Below are positions 35,969-48,378 of a stretch of DNA of 64,000 nucleotides, in pieces. The stretch lies in NCBI RefSeq assembly GCF_043641665.1, contig NC_092203.1:7238067-7302066 (forward strand), read 5' to 3'. How positions within the stretch are numbered: position 1 is the stretch's first letter; each line of letters starts with the position of its first letter. The position numbers and the translations under genes are program-made. This DNA comes from Enoplosus armatus. Its lineage: Eukaryota > Chordata > Actinopteri > Centrarchiformes > Enoplosidae. The notes under the pieces are model-generated. The model was given only the letters and a program-made list of their open reading frames with translations. It had not been told where the DNA came from and made no database searches.

Positions 35969-38900
35969 ATCGATCCCTAATGCTAATGCAGGCTTTAGTT
36001 ATCAGTGATGAGAGATGAGAGTGATTTCATTTTATTGTGAACTTTAATCCACAGTAAGACGCGAGAATCGCTTTGCATGTTATCCTTTGATTTATCCTGA
36101 GGAAAAAAAATCATTATGCTTGAGACATTCTTTGCATTTGCTTTAAATAACTGTGATAGTTATATGGCTGATTTATATGATTTAAAGAAATTATATCAGG
36201 CACACTCATAAGCTACGCTCATTTAGAATATGTGCCTGTCTTAATGCTCATTTATATATCGTATATCTGTATACCTGCTGCCCTGTAATTGCTTATATTT
36301 GGTTTCTATATAACTGAATTGGTATAAACTACAGTACAACCAATTAAGGAAACAAATATGACTCTTTTAAATAAATAAATAATCCACACTAACAACTATA
36401 TTCCAACATTTGTTTTAATCAACACAAATCCACAGTGTGATCTTACTTTCTTTACTTACAAAGAGCGAGCAGGATGTGCTTTCATTTTCATTTTACACAA
36501 GCCGAGGGATTTAAATTTCTTGTTGTTATTGTTTTTCTCTTTGGTGTTCCCCTTTTTATTTGCAGAGGAAATATGACTGGATATCCTTTCTTTTCACACA
36601 CTCTTAAGGAGGACTGCTGGCTGTTGATCCAGTAAATGTTAACTGTTCGCACGTCGAAGGGAAATTAGTCAGCTATCCTGACTGGAACCGCAAATTCAGC
36701 ATCTGCATGACAAGTTCTGGGTTTCTTGAAAAGCAAGCATTAAAAATATGATGATATGTTTTACATGGAATCCAAGTGACTGAGACGCCTGCACAAGCCC
36801 CAATGATACGGAGGCAAACCAAACTGATAAATAACAATTTCTGTTATCTGATGACCCCGTAGACTTGCGTGAATTCATGACTTCATATTGGTGTGTCCTT
36901 TTCTTTGGTGAGACAGGACAATGGACATGACTCATGAAATGTCCACATACCAGACAGGTTGCTAACTAGATAAAAAGTGATGGTGGCTCCTGAGGGGGCC
37001 ATGGTGTTCAGATGGCTATCAAACCAGTAAGGTCAGCCAATACAGGTTAGCCAAAGCAGATATATGGTAGATACAAGGCTGGGTCACATTTTACTGTGTA
37101 TTTATAAGACTTATAAAATCAAGCAGCAGCAAGAGAAACTCAGTTCTTTCTTCCAGACGCAACCAGACTCTCAAATCAGGAGAATTCAACTTTAAAACCA
37201 AGAAAACTGAAGTTGTTTTGCGACTAGCTGGCAGACTGTGACTATCTACAGCTGGTGCACAGAGATAAGCATGAAAATCAGAGAAGTGGCCCTTGTGACC
37301 AAAATAGTTCTGGTCTAATCTGGATCATATGAGTGGGGATTTATTGTCGGCGCATGAAGTATTTCTAAACAACAAGCCGCTAGCTGTGCTTTTAGCGTCA
37401 CATTGGGGTTTAGAATTATAGGTGTCAGGTGCCAGACAACACAGGTACTTACCAGATGTAATGAATAGTTTGAAATGCTTTTTTTTAATTTCCATTATGG
37501 CTGCGGAGGAGTCTCCAATACAACATAACAACATAACCCTGCATGGTGACAACATAAGTGATGGATGATTGAAGAGAGTTCGCTCCGAACAAAAAGGTGC
37601 TTTTTTTCTACAGTTTTAAAGTACCGTCATCTTTTAACATTTCTTTCCAGATTGTGAGTCCAAATGTTTGGCAGTCACGTACACCGAAGTAACCTTTCCA
37701 CAGAGCAGTTAGGTTCTTTCCAGGACACTTAAGAGGAATTATAAAGTAACTTCCTGTCAGCACTGTTTAGTAAACAAGACTCCCCAAAAGGCTAACAAGG
37801 GATTGGGGGCATGATGGGTCATGTAGTTTACAGACATTCCTGTGGATATGACTAGAGAGTGTTGCGTAGGAGTTGACTTTGTCCGGCACCTTTTTAGTAG
37901 GTTGTGAATACTGAACGTGACATCATGCAACTGAGGGGAATAAGATAAGAAGTTTTCTTATTGAAGCAAAACATGGTTGACAAAGAACTGAATTGCCAAA
38001 CTGCAAAGGCTGAAAAGTAGCTAACTGGCAGCGAACCCAAGGCCATGATGGACAGAAACACAAGGGTTAATAAGAAGCTGCAATTGTTTGATGTTTGCTG
38101 TTCATCCCGCACTAAAACACTCTGCAGAAACTTTGCTTTTCATGTGTGGAACATGATGACCTGACTGGGGAGTGAATTAGTAAAGGAGGATGTTTGGTAT
38201 CATACAGTATGATGTTTGTGCTGTGCTGAGTACCATTTTAACATAATTGACTCATTAGCGTTGAGAAGTTTGGGTTCTGTTTCTGCTACATCTTTTTCAT
38301 CTTGTAGTAGCTGTACTCTTATCAGGGTGGAGGACTTTCCCAGCACAAGTCGGGACACCAGTTCGAGTTGACTGGGAGCGACATCTGTCAAATACGCTTG
38401 TTATCACACCTACCATTGTGACAATGTGAATATGATCAAGCTCTGCGGGGGTAAATGGTGTTAAACCTCGAAACACCAGGAACCACCAGAGCACGACATG
38501 GGGACTTCTGCTTCGGCTGGGATTTTTTCTGACCACCTGAGATTACTGGAGTTGTAGTAAATACAATACAGAAGTACAGTAAGTACACTATTTACTGGAC
38601 TTCACAGTTGTAATATTAGCAAATAGAGAAATGTAGTTTGAGTCAGTGAGGTTGAAATAAGTCTAAGCCCGTTGTTACAGCATCATAAAAAGTTGTTACT
38701 TCCTTAATTTATATCACATTATCTCCTGTAGTCTCACTAATTGATTTCAATAATAAATTAGTCCCTTTAGCGTATGAATATTCAATAAGGATATATAATC
38801 CAGCATCATAAATGTAGTCAGTTTTCATTTTTTTCATTTTATATTTGTGGAAGCTGCAAACATAAATCCACTTCAGTGGACACCTCCTCTCTCTTCGTTT

Positions 38901-38975
38901 CACTTTCAGTTCATGTGTTTATAGGTCTGCTCAGTGGCTAAATTGAAAGTATTGCCTGTACAGTAGAAGACGAAG
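35969..38975. other. Spacer between the receptor trio and the CD200-like cluster
   Basis: About 3 kb with no supportable gene. AT-rich, with only short ORFs on both strands. The last part should hold the promoter of CD200-like gene D. No recognised repeat. Confidence 0.5.
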
Positions 38976-41792
38976 ATGTTGCAGATGCTGATATTTACCA
39001 GTTTGCTGTTTAAAGGTAAGAAGAGGGCAGCTCGCTCTGTATTCTGGATAGATTAAAGATAGATTATGAAAGATTATTATTATCATAGATGATATTTGTT
39101 TTTTACTTGATTTAACTGTACTTGTACTCTCTTTCTGTGCTTGTGCTGCTGCAACATTCCCCCTCAATAGATCAATAATGTCTTATCTTACCCTGTTTCA
39201 TATATTAAATCTATATGTAATTTATAGGCTACATTATTATATTGCATAATTCAAAGTAGTCTACATTCAAATGCAGTGGTGGAGGAAGTACTCAGATCTT
39301 TTACATCAGTAAAAGTAGCAATACCACAATGTAAAAATACTGTTACAAGTCTGACTACACGAGTATTACTTAAAGTACCAAGAGTAATATGCAGATTGGC
39401 ACATTTCAGAATTATATATATTATATTACTGGATTATAATTAGTGATGCATTCATGTGTAAGCATCACTAATGTTGTGGCTGGTAAAGGTGGGACTGATT
39501 TCAACGACTACATATTCTGCCGAGTAGCTTCATCCATTATGATACATCATGATTTATTAGTTCATTTATATTGTGCATAATTAATCTGAATCTGCAGAGT
39601 AAACAGTAACTAACACTGTCAAATAAATGTAGTGAAGTAAAAAGTACAGCGTTTCCATTTGAAATATTGTGGAGTAGAAGTATAAAGTAGCATAAAATGG
39701 AAATACTCATTAAAATACCTCAAAATTGTACTTTAACTTTAAGTACACTGTTTATAAAAGCTTACCTTTTATTTATTCGCCCAGCAAATAGATATTTACT
39801 TTGTCTGCACTCAATGACATTCACCTGTGTCTTCCTTTCAGCCTCCACGTCGCGGGTCAGCGGTTATGGAAATACAACAGCTGACTACGGTGGGGATGCG
39901 CACTACAGCTGCGCAGTAGCCGACGCGACAGGTGCGGCAGTAATCCCGCAGTTGGTTTGAAACGTGTTTACTGCTTTGACAGATGTTTTTACTGACTGAC
40001 CATTTCCCGACAGGAGTGCTGCAGGTCACTTGGCAGCGGCTTTTCAAGGATGAGTCGATCGAGAATTTGGCAACATACAGCAAGCGGTTTGGACTGCAAG
40101 TGAATGAGCCCTACCGGGGGAAAGTGATCTTCACAGAGGCGTCTCTCAGCTCATCATCCATCACTCTCACAAATGTGACATGGGAAGATGAAAGCTGCTA
40201 CATTTGCTCCTTCAATGTGTATCCTGGTGGCTCCAAAAGGAAGCAGACTTGCCTCACAGTGCAAGGTAAATTGCAGAAGAGAAAAAAACACAAATCAAAA
40301 TTTACACTTTTTCCTCTTTATATCATTATTATATATATATTATATAACTTTTATATGTTCCTGAGTCTGTAAAGTGTAACTAAAGAATTAAATAATCCTT
40401 AAATTGCTCTCAAAATGGCATGTTTTTACTCTCTAAAGGAATATCTGAGGTGAAAACAGATGTGCAAGCAACCACTAGAGCACACGAGGAAGAAAACGTG
40501 GAGGTTGTGTTTGGCTGCTCTGCCACGGGGAAACCAGCTCCAACCATAAAGTGGACCTCCTCACATGATGCCACCCGCTTAGAACCACCAAAGACTATTA
40601 CAGCAACAAACAGTGACCACACATTCACCAGCAGCAGCAACATCACTCTGCAGGTACCTCCAGGCTGGAATGGACACATGGATTGTCTCCTGAATAATGG
40701 AGTGGCGGGACAAAGACAGGAGAGGATCCCTTTTTCTTTGCAGGATGAGCATGGGAAGAAGGAGGAGAAGGGTATGCATACCAATCATTTTCTTTTACAA
40801 CTTGTGTGTGTTGTAATGTAGCTGTAGTGTGGGATTACACAGTAAGAGAACCACTCAGGGAACCCCAACACTATTCTAGTACTGGAAGACCAGTTTCCAA
40901 GACAATTCCCAGCAATGAGTAACTTTAAAACCATCCTTACTGACAGGAAGTGACTGCGGACAGAGTCAAGAGCTGTCTTACTGACAGTCACTGGTTCTTG
41001 AGGAAGTGGTCTGCCAAGGAAGTCCCAATGCCTAACAAAGAGAGACTTCCTTGTAATGTTTGCTAATTATTCTACCTGACTGGAAGGGACCCACGCCCTT
41101 TCCACGGTGTGATGTCACTGTCCACCAAACTCCAGAGAAATATGTCACTGAATTGACATCATCATTATGAGATGCCTAGTTGTTTGTGTCCCATTGACCA
41201 CCAAACCAGGAACTCAGGAAAGTCCTTGATATCCAGCTCATGTAGTATTCATTACCTCAAGAACTAGGAACAAATTAGAGGCACAATAAGTATGTTGTAA
41301 TAGTGAGTCATTGTCATCTGGAGCTGGGCAGTGACTCAATGACTTGGTTTCACTTTACTACCTAGGTTTCATGTTCAGAAAAGCCTGCGTCATGCTGCAA
41401 TGACTCATGTTGATAAATCATGGCTCAGTGTTTGGTCTCAGTATTTAAAAGTACGTCAGTGTTAGCATGGAAATGTCCCACCTTCCTCTTTTAGGGACTT
41501 GTCACTTACCTTATTCCTGTACACACTGACACTGTACTGCTTTTCTCCAGTGAAAGGACTGTCGTCATCAGGGATTGCACTCGTAATTATTGCTGTAGTT
41601 TTTACCTTCTGCGTCCTGGTTGCTGTTGCAATGAAGAGAAAAAGGTGAGATGTTTTAAACTATGTAAGATATACAGTAAAAAATACAGTAGTATAATCCT
41701 CTGTGTGTTATGTTCTGCCTGCAGTGTAATAAACTCTGCTTTTATTTCCTCTTGGCAGGTTAAAGGGCAACAGAAGAAATGGACATGTTTAA
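38976..41792 (+). CDS. CD200/OX-2-like protein D: V domain, C2 domain, TM, short tail
   Basis: CD200 is a surface glycoprotein ligand that restrains leukocytes through CD200R. Six coding exons in frame: 38976-39015 (signal peptide), 39842-39931 and 40014-40265 (V domain split by an 82-base intron), 40439-40771 (C2), 41551-41644 (TM), 41759-41792 (tail); 280 residues. The V domain has AHYSCAVADATGVLQVTWQR and the F strand DESCYICSFNVYPGG with CLTV, as in mammalian CD200. The C2 domain has the CD200-like CSATGKPAPTIKW. TM: IALVIIAVVFTFCVLVAVAM. The tail is only about 15 residues (KRKRLKGNRRNGHV), basic and without tyrosine, as expected of a ligand. Intron phases match E-G. The first intron carries a nearly full-length repeat (39274-39752). 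D is clearly more diverged than E, F and G are from each other. Confidence 0.8.
39274..39752 (+). mobile_element. Nearly full-length AAGTACTTAAGTAAA-type fish repeat in intron 1 of gene D
   Basis: Begins CAGTGGTGGAGGAAGTACTC, passes through AGTAAAAGTAGCAATACCAC, a variable middle, and AATGTAGTGAAGTAAAAAGT, then ends CATAAAATGGAAATACTCAT and TACCTCAAAATTGTACTTTA. I know this order as a very high-copy, non-autonomous percomorph repeat. Other fragments in this window: 20880-20965, 23765-24118 and 55258-55385, all in reverse orientation. Confidence 0.65.
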
Positions 41793-42581
41793 TCAGCATT
41801 TGGCTTTTCACACAGCTGCCCTGGACTATTGTCACTGGATATTCAAGCATGTGAGCACTATAGAAATCTGAACTTTAGAGATGTAACAGTGAATTAAGCT
41901 AAAACTACCTGTGCAATTGACATTTCTTTTACTCAGCACTTTAACGTTATGGAGCTTCAAGCAAAACCCTTGTTCAGGCTTTGTCGAAAGTAAAACTGCA
42001 GGACCTATGACCAATGTAGAGGGATTTCTGCGTCTTAACTGTGAGGTAAAACAAACAACAAGTCTACCAATGAGCATAATTAATCACATGTATTTTGACT
42101 TTTAACGGTTAATAAACTTGTGTTTTGATAGAAGGGAGTTGACAAGGAGAAAGTGGCACTAATGTCCCAGACTGGGACTATAGTGCCATCTAGTGGGTGT
42201 TTTCTTCACAGTAAACCTATAAAGTTGCATGTGAAGCAATTGAATCGAGTGATTAACTATATGTCTATATACATCTATTGAATTTAAACTAAATATGATA
42301 TATTGCATAATCGACATAATATATGATGTATGAGTGTGTTCATTTTTGCACTTTAATGTTCAGTGTTTGTGTGTGTTAATGTTATTTATTGCTCAGTTCT
42401 CCATATGTGGGTTAGTAGTATTGTTGTAATCCCTGTTGCTGGATTATTGACCTGTGCGTTATTTTCATTTTTCATATTTCTCCACACTTTCAAATGATCT
42501 GATCTTTTCGTTGATCTGAGAATTTATTCTCTGACTTTTTCAATGCATATATTTATTTTTGTTTGTTTGCTTAAAATATGA

Positions 42582-43050
42582 TGCTTTAATAAGCGGTTTC
42601 ACTTGTGTACAATGTTTTTGTTGCCCTTGATTATATGTGTAAGAAGTAAAGGTCCTCACATTATGCAGAGAGTGAACAGAAACTTCAAACATTTTATCTT
42701 CCTGTCAGAAAGGCTTTAGACCAGTTTCAAAATGTGATGGAGAAATAAAGTAAATGTTGATTCAAATCATTTGGTCGGTGTATTAAGAGTTTGGACAGCA
42801 GTCTATAATTCATTGAATTCAGCCGCCCACATGCTTCTCCCTGATTGGTCCGGATGTACCACTACTGTGGTGGCATTGGGGGCGATATCCGTCACGCGCC
42901 GTTTATATCGCATTTTAATCAGCTAATTAAACATTTCTTGTTGAATAAGTGTTTTGTAATTATTTTGTAATAAGGCCCAAATTTTATTCAAAGGATTGGT
43001 TGCTACAGTGTCGGTGAATTGGTGTTTATATGACACCCACGGTGCCCAAG
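42582..43050 (+). repeat. First copy of a block repeated three times (3' end plus promoter)
   Basis: Starts ATGCTTTAATAAGCGGTTTC and runs through TTGATTCAAATCATTTGGTC to CTGATTGGTCCGGATGTACC and beyond. Near-identical copies lie at about 46190-46660 and, up to GGATGTACCA only, at about 49777-50058. Each carries a poly(A) hexamer (AATAAA) for the gene on its left and an inverted CCAAT box (CTGATTGG) for the gene on its right. It marks the border of the tandem duplication unit. Confidence 0.75.
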
Positions 43051-43130
43051 GTGACCCGGAAGTAAGGTGCGCACTGCGCAGACTACCTGGCCAGTTTAAA
43101 TATTGGCGGTAATGTCAGCGTGCAGAACTC
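43051..43130 (+). promoter_or_regulatory. Promoter-proximal region of CD200-like gene E
   Basis: Within 80 bases of the start codon there is an ETS-type site, CCGGAAGT (43056-43063), then TGCGCACTGCGCA, which resembles an NRF1 site with one extra base. An inverted CCAAT box lies about 290 bases before the ATG (near 42841). Gene F has the same arrangement (ETS site 46662-46669). Gene G lacks it. The transcription start is not visible from sequence. Confidence 0.4.
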
Positions 43131-44791
43131 ATGGCTCACCGCGCTGTTATATATGTGCTTTGTGCGTTTGGAGTCTTTCAGAAAGGTGAGAAAGAGATGA
43201 TTCAGTGTGTTTCCCACAGTTTATACAAGCTGATGTAATTGATTGTTCTGCAAATGAAAGCACATCTGTGTGACTCCTGAATGTTCTTTGTTTATTGTTG
43301 CCGCGCAATGCGCATGTCCTGCAGGTCTGACGGCTCTGATAGAGACACAGAGGAGTGTGATGGCAGCAGTGGGAGAGGAGGCTCGTTTCAGCTGTCAGCT
43401 GCTGCAATCTAAAGATGTCCTGCAGGTCACATGGCAGAAACTTTTACCTGAAGAGGAGAAGACGCTCGCCACCTACAACAAATACTTTGGTGAAAAAGTG
43501 AATCCTGTCTGTAGAGATAAAGTGAAGTTTGAAGCTGCTGGACTGCAGAACAGCTCCATAGTTATCATGAACGTGACGGAGCAGGATGAAGGCTGCTATC
43601 AATGTTTGTTTAACACCTACCCTGAAGGTGCTCTCACAGGTACAACCTGCCTCACGCTCTATGGTAAGACCCTGTCTGCATTATGAAAGACATTTCAATA
43701 ATGCTCACCACTGAAAGCATTTAATTCATGTGATATATTTGTGTCTTCTGTGCAGAGCTGCATGAACCCACTCTACACGTCAGAGGATCGGACTCTCCTG
43801 AAGAGGCACTCGTGTCCTGCTCGGCCACAGGTCGACCTGCTCCCACAGTAACATTAAGTGTCCTGCGACGCGACGTCCACTTCTCTAACTACAGCTCTGT
43901 CAGTGTCACCAACACCGACGGTACAGTCGCTGTCACCACGACAGCTGTGCTGCCTCGTCCCCATGGCAACAGCACACAGGTTGGATGTGCAGTGCGAGTG
44001 CTCTCCGGTCCTCAGAAAGACGTGGTCACGATGATCCGTGAGGTCAAACAGTCACCTGCTGACGGTGAGAAACACTTCCAGAGCTGCACGTTTAGAGATG
44101 AATACTTTATGATTCTGACGTTTGGTTTCTTTTTCCAGGTTCTGATGAAGAATCTGGATCTGAGGACGATAGTCAGAGTGAGTTCATGTTTAAATGAATT
44201 CTCATTTGATCTGTTGTTGCTTTATAATTGTTGAGTGCAAAATATCAACTATTTTTTCCCTTTTTCCTCAAAGATATGACTCTGATCATCGTATCAGTCA
44301 TGGTGGTGGTGGTGGTCTGTTGTTGTGCTGCAGCAGTCATGGTCCATCGTCGACAAAAAATTCCGAGCAGGTACTTCTTTCAGTCACTATCTGTGTTGTT
44401 ATAATATGTGTGAGAGTTGGGAAATGTTCGTCCACCTCTGACTGTTGTCGCGTCCTTCAGTCTGTCACACAGGGAACTTGAGATGAAGGAGATGCTTCCA
44501 ACTACAGTCAGAGACACGTCATGTGTCATGAGTAAGACACTCTTTGTACTTTATACTCTGATATTTAAAGCAAATTCTGATCACTTTCCTCTTGACTTTG
44601 GATCACTGTGTGCTCATTTCAATTTATCCATATAACCTGTTTAGAAGACTTTAGTTATACATTTTAATATAATAATGAAACACTGTGAGTTAAACTGCTG
44701 TGTTTTGTTTATATCTAAAGCACCAAGAACCTTCAGTCCCACAGAAGAAGAGTTGGATCAGAATCGGACATCTTCATTAAGAATTCATTAA
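43131..44791 (+). CDS. CD200/OX-2-like protein E: V, C2, stalk, TM, tail
   Basis: Seven coding exons in frame: 43131-43185, 43325-43663, 43756-44064, 44139-44177, 44274-44370, 44461-44531, 44721-44791; 326 residues. Signal peptide (AVIYVLCAFGVFQ). The V domain has RFSCQLLQSKDVLQVTWQK, the F strand DEGCYQCLFNTYPEG and TTCLTLYG, very like mammalian CD200. The C2 domain has LVSCSATGRPAPTVTL. A 13-residue acidic stalk (GSDEESGSEDDSQ), TM with a Val run and CCC, then a tail of about 55 residues without tyrosine (ending TSSLRIH). The C''/D region reads VNPVCRDKV: a Cys where G and D have Tyr, so there is an extra, possibly unpaired cysteine. Poly(A) signals at 46129-46134 and 46350-46355. Almost identical to F. 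Confidence 0.85.
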
Positions 44792-46349
44792 GAGTCAAGC
44801 CGGTGATGACCCTCGTCCATCACCGTCGACACCAAGGAGACCGGAGAGTTGATAACTACAAAATAACCTAAAAGAGTGAACTGTCAGGCTGTCAGCTCTG
44901 AACAAATCTGCAGCAAAGCTTTAGAGACAAAATGTGAACACTTCATTTACCTGTTTGTTCAACACTTAAGTGAGAGAACGAGTCTGTCACAATTATAAAG
45001 ACGGATGTGTGTTTTTATACCTTTTAAAGTTTACATGTTTTTATATGTTTGTATTTTTTAAATCATTGAATTGTGAACCTAATTATGCTGCACTGACTTG
45101 ATATATGGAGTGCTGTGTAAGATTTTCGATGTTTTTTTCATGATGTTTTTTTCGAATTTGTGTCATCTAATGCACTAAATTATGCCCAAACAAGCAATTC
45201 TAGCATGACTGAACATAGATAATGTTGTATTTTTCTTTGTTAAAAGAACGTTTTGTAGATTGGGGGAGTCAATGAAAACCTCTGATGATAAAATATGCCA
45301 AAGATGTGTATTGTATATATCTGTAAAGGTGTTTATGAGCTCCATGTGATGGTTTAAAGATTAGAATATGTCTCCAATTTAGCAAAATGTCATTTTTCTA
45401 TAATCTCTCAGATGACACATTCCTGCATTATGACTGTTTTATGAACATGAATGAGAGACTGACTGACTGCACCTATAACTGTACATGTGTAACACACATG
45501 TTGACTGTATATCACTGAGACACTCCATTTTAACACTTCATTTTTATTCTTTTAATACTTTTGCCTTTTTCCTTGTTTTGCCAGTGATTTTTGGAAGTTG
45601 CTTATTAAAATTGGTGTTCTCACTGTTACTGCTGCCACTGCTGTTATATCTTCTGCTGCTACTATTAATAACAATGACAACAACAATACTGGATCCATTA
45701 AACCCTCATGTTGTTCATAATTAGATGTGATTTATTCCCAACTGTGTCACAGTCGCTAAATCCAGGTATATGGAAAATATCTGCCCAACTAATGATATGA
45801 ACTCATGTCTCCATCTGTCACCTGCCAGGTATAAATGTCCTGTTTTATTCATTTATTATAATGTCCCTTTAAACCTGCAAACACAAAGATTTGCATCACC
45901 TGCATTTTATTATTTTTATAAAAAGCATCGTTCAGTGCACTGAGAGGTAGGACAGGTGTGTTAATGATATTTATTTCTCAATGGACGTCTACCCTGACAC
46001 ACAGTGCCTGTGTGGGTTAGTAGTATTGCTTTAATCCCTATCAAACACTGGATTATTAACCTGTGCATTATGTTCATTGACTTTCTGCACACTTTCTAAT
46101 GATCTGATCTTTTAGTTGATATGTTTTTAATAAAATATTCTCTGACATTTTCTACGTATTTGTTTGTTTTCTTAAAATATGATGCTTTAATGCTTTAATA
46201 AGCGGTTTCACTTGTGTACAATGTTTTTGTTGCCCTTGATTATATGTGTAAGAAGTAAAGGTCCTCACATTATGCAGAGAGTGAACAGAAACTTCAAACA
46301 TTTTATCTTCCTGTCAGAAAGGCTTTAGACCAGTTTCATGTGATGGAGA

Positions 46350-46355
46350 AATAAA
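46350..46355 (+). terminator. Polyadenylation signal AATAAA in the repeated block after gene E
   Basis: Same position within the thrice-repeated block as the AATAAA after genes D (42744-42749) and F (near 49940). A further AATAAA is at 46129-46134 for E and at 49716-49721 for F. Confidence 0.45.
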
Positions 46356-46737
46356 GTAAATGTTGATTCAAATCATTTGGTCGGTGTATTAAGAGTTTGG
46401 ACAGCAGTCTATTATTCATTGAATTCAGCCGCACACGTGCTTCTCCCTGATTGGTCCGGATGTACCACTACTGTGGTGGCATGGGGGGCGATATCCGTCA
46501 CGCGCCGTTTATATCGCATTTTAATCAGCTAATTAAACATTTCTTGTTGAATAAGTGTTTTGTAATTATTTTGTAATAAGGCCCAAATTTTATTCAAAGG
46601 ATTGGTTGCTACAGTGTCGGTGAATTGGTGTTTATATGACACCCACGGTGCCCAAGGTGACCCGGAAGTAAGGTGCGCACTGCGCAGACTACCTGGCCAA
46701 CTTTAAATATTGGCGGTAATGTCGGCGTGCAGAGCTC

Positions 46738-48378
46738 ATGGCTCACCGCGCTGTTATATATGTGCTTTGTGCGTTTGGAGTCTTTCAGAAAGGTGAGAAA
46801 GAGATGATTCAGTGTGTTTCCCACAGTTTATACAAGCTGATGTAATTGATTTTCTGCAAATGAAATCACATCTGTGTGACTCCTGAATGTTCTTTGTTTA
46901 TTGTTGCCGCGCAATGCGCATGTCCTGCAGGTCTGACGGCTCTGATAGAGACACAGAGGAGTGTGATGGCAGCAGTGGGAGAGGAGGCTCGTTTCAGCTG
47001 TCAGCTGCTGCAATCTAAAGATGTCCTGCAGGTCACATGGCAGAAACTTTTACCTGAAGAGGAGAAGACGCTCGCCACCTACAACAAATACTTTGGTGAA
47101 AAAGTGAATCCTGTCTGTAGAGATAAAGTGAAGTTTGAAGCTGCTGGACTGCAGAACAGCTCCATAGTTATCATGAACGTGACGGAGCAGGATGAAGGCT
47201 GCTATCAATGTTTGTTTAACATCTACCCTGTAGGTGCTCTCACAGGTACAACCTGCCTCACGCTCTATGGTAAGACCCTGTCTGCATTATGAAAGACATT
47301 TCAATAATGCTCACCACTGAAAGCATTTAATTCATGTGATATATTTGTGTCTTCTGTGCAGAGCTGCATGAACCCACTCTACATGTCAGAGGATCGGACT
47401 CTCCTGAAGAGGCACTCGTGTCCTGCTCGGCCACAGGTCGACCTGCTCCCACAGTAACATTAAGTGTCCTGCGACGCGACGTCCACTTCTCTAACTACAG
47501 CTCTGTCAGTGTCAACAACACCGACGGTACAGTCGCTGTCACCACGACAGCTGTGCTGCCTCGTCCCCATGGCAACAGCACACAGGTTGGATGTGCAGTG
47601 CGAGTGCTCTCCGGTCCTCAGAAAGACGTGTTCATGATGATCCCTGAGGTCAAACAGCCTCGTGCTGACGGTGAGAAACACTTCCAGAGCTGCACGTTTA
47701 GAGATGAATACTTTATGATTCTGACGTTTGGTTTCTTTTTCCAGGTTCTGATGAAGAATCTGGATCTGAGTTCATGTTTAAATGAATTCTCATTTGATCT
47801 GTTGTTGCTTTATAATTGTTGAGTGCAAAATATCAACTATTTTTTCCCTTTTTCTCAAAGATATGACTCTGATCATCGTATCAGTCATGGTGATGGTGGT
47901 GGTCTGTTGTTGTGCTGCAGCAGTCATGGTCCATCGTCGACAAAAAATTCAGAACAGGTACTTCTTTCAGTCACTATCTGTGTTGTTATAATATGTGTGA
48001 GAGTTGGGAAATGTTCGTCCACCTCTGACTGTTGTCGCGTCCTTCAGTCTGTCACACAGGGAACTTGAGATGAATGAGATGCCTCCAACTACAGTCAGAG
48101 ACACGTCATGTGTCATGAGTAAGACACTCTTTGTACTTAATACTCTGATATTTAAAGCAAATTCTGATCACTTTCCTCTTGACTTTGGATCACTGTGTGC
48201 TCATTTCAATTTATCCATATAACCTGTTCAGAAGACTTTAGTTATACATTTTAATATATTAATGAAACACTGTGAGTTAAACTGCTGTGTTTTGTTTATA
48301 TCTAAAGCACCAAGAACCTTCAGTCCCACAGAAGAAGAGTCGGATCAGAATCGGACATCTTCATTAAGAATTCATTAA
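46738..48378 (+). CDS. CD200/OX-2-like protein F: recent tandem copy of E, stalk exon defective
   Basis: Coding exons matching E: 46738-46792, 46931-47269, 47362-47670, 47861-47957, 48048-48118, 48308-48378. The stalk exon of E (44139-44177) has a counterpart starting at 47754, but an 18-base deletion removed its last part and its donor site. Skipping that exon keeps the frame because both flanking introns are phase 1; the product is then 313 residues. Reading through instead gives a stop after SGSEFMFK and a secreted form without TM. Other differences from E: FNIYPVGA instead of FNTYPEGA in the F-G region; SVNNTDG instead of SVTNTDG in C2, which creates an N-glycosylation sequon; KIQNR instead of KIPSR after the TM. 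Promoter and introns are nearly identical to E. Probably functional, but the transcript form must be checked. Confidence 0.75.

Noticed and set aside
45485..45724. 79-codon ORF with a Leu-rich stretch, present in identical form at 49072-49311
   Set aside because: It lies in the 3' flank of E and F. It is conserved between copies only because the duplication is recent, and the Leu run comes from CTG/CTA low-complexity sequence.
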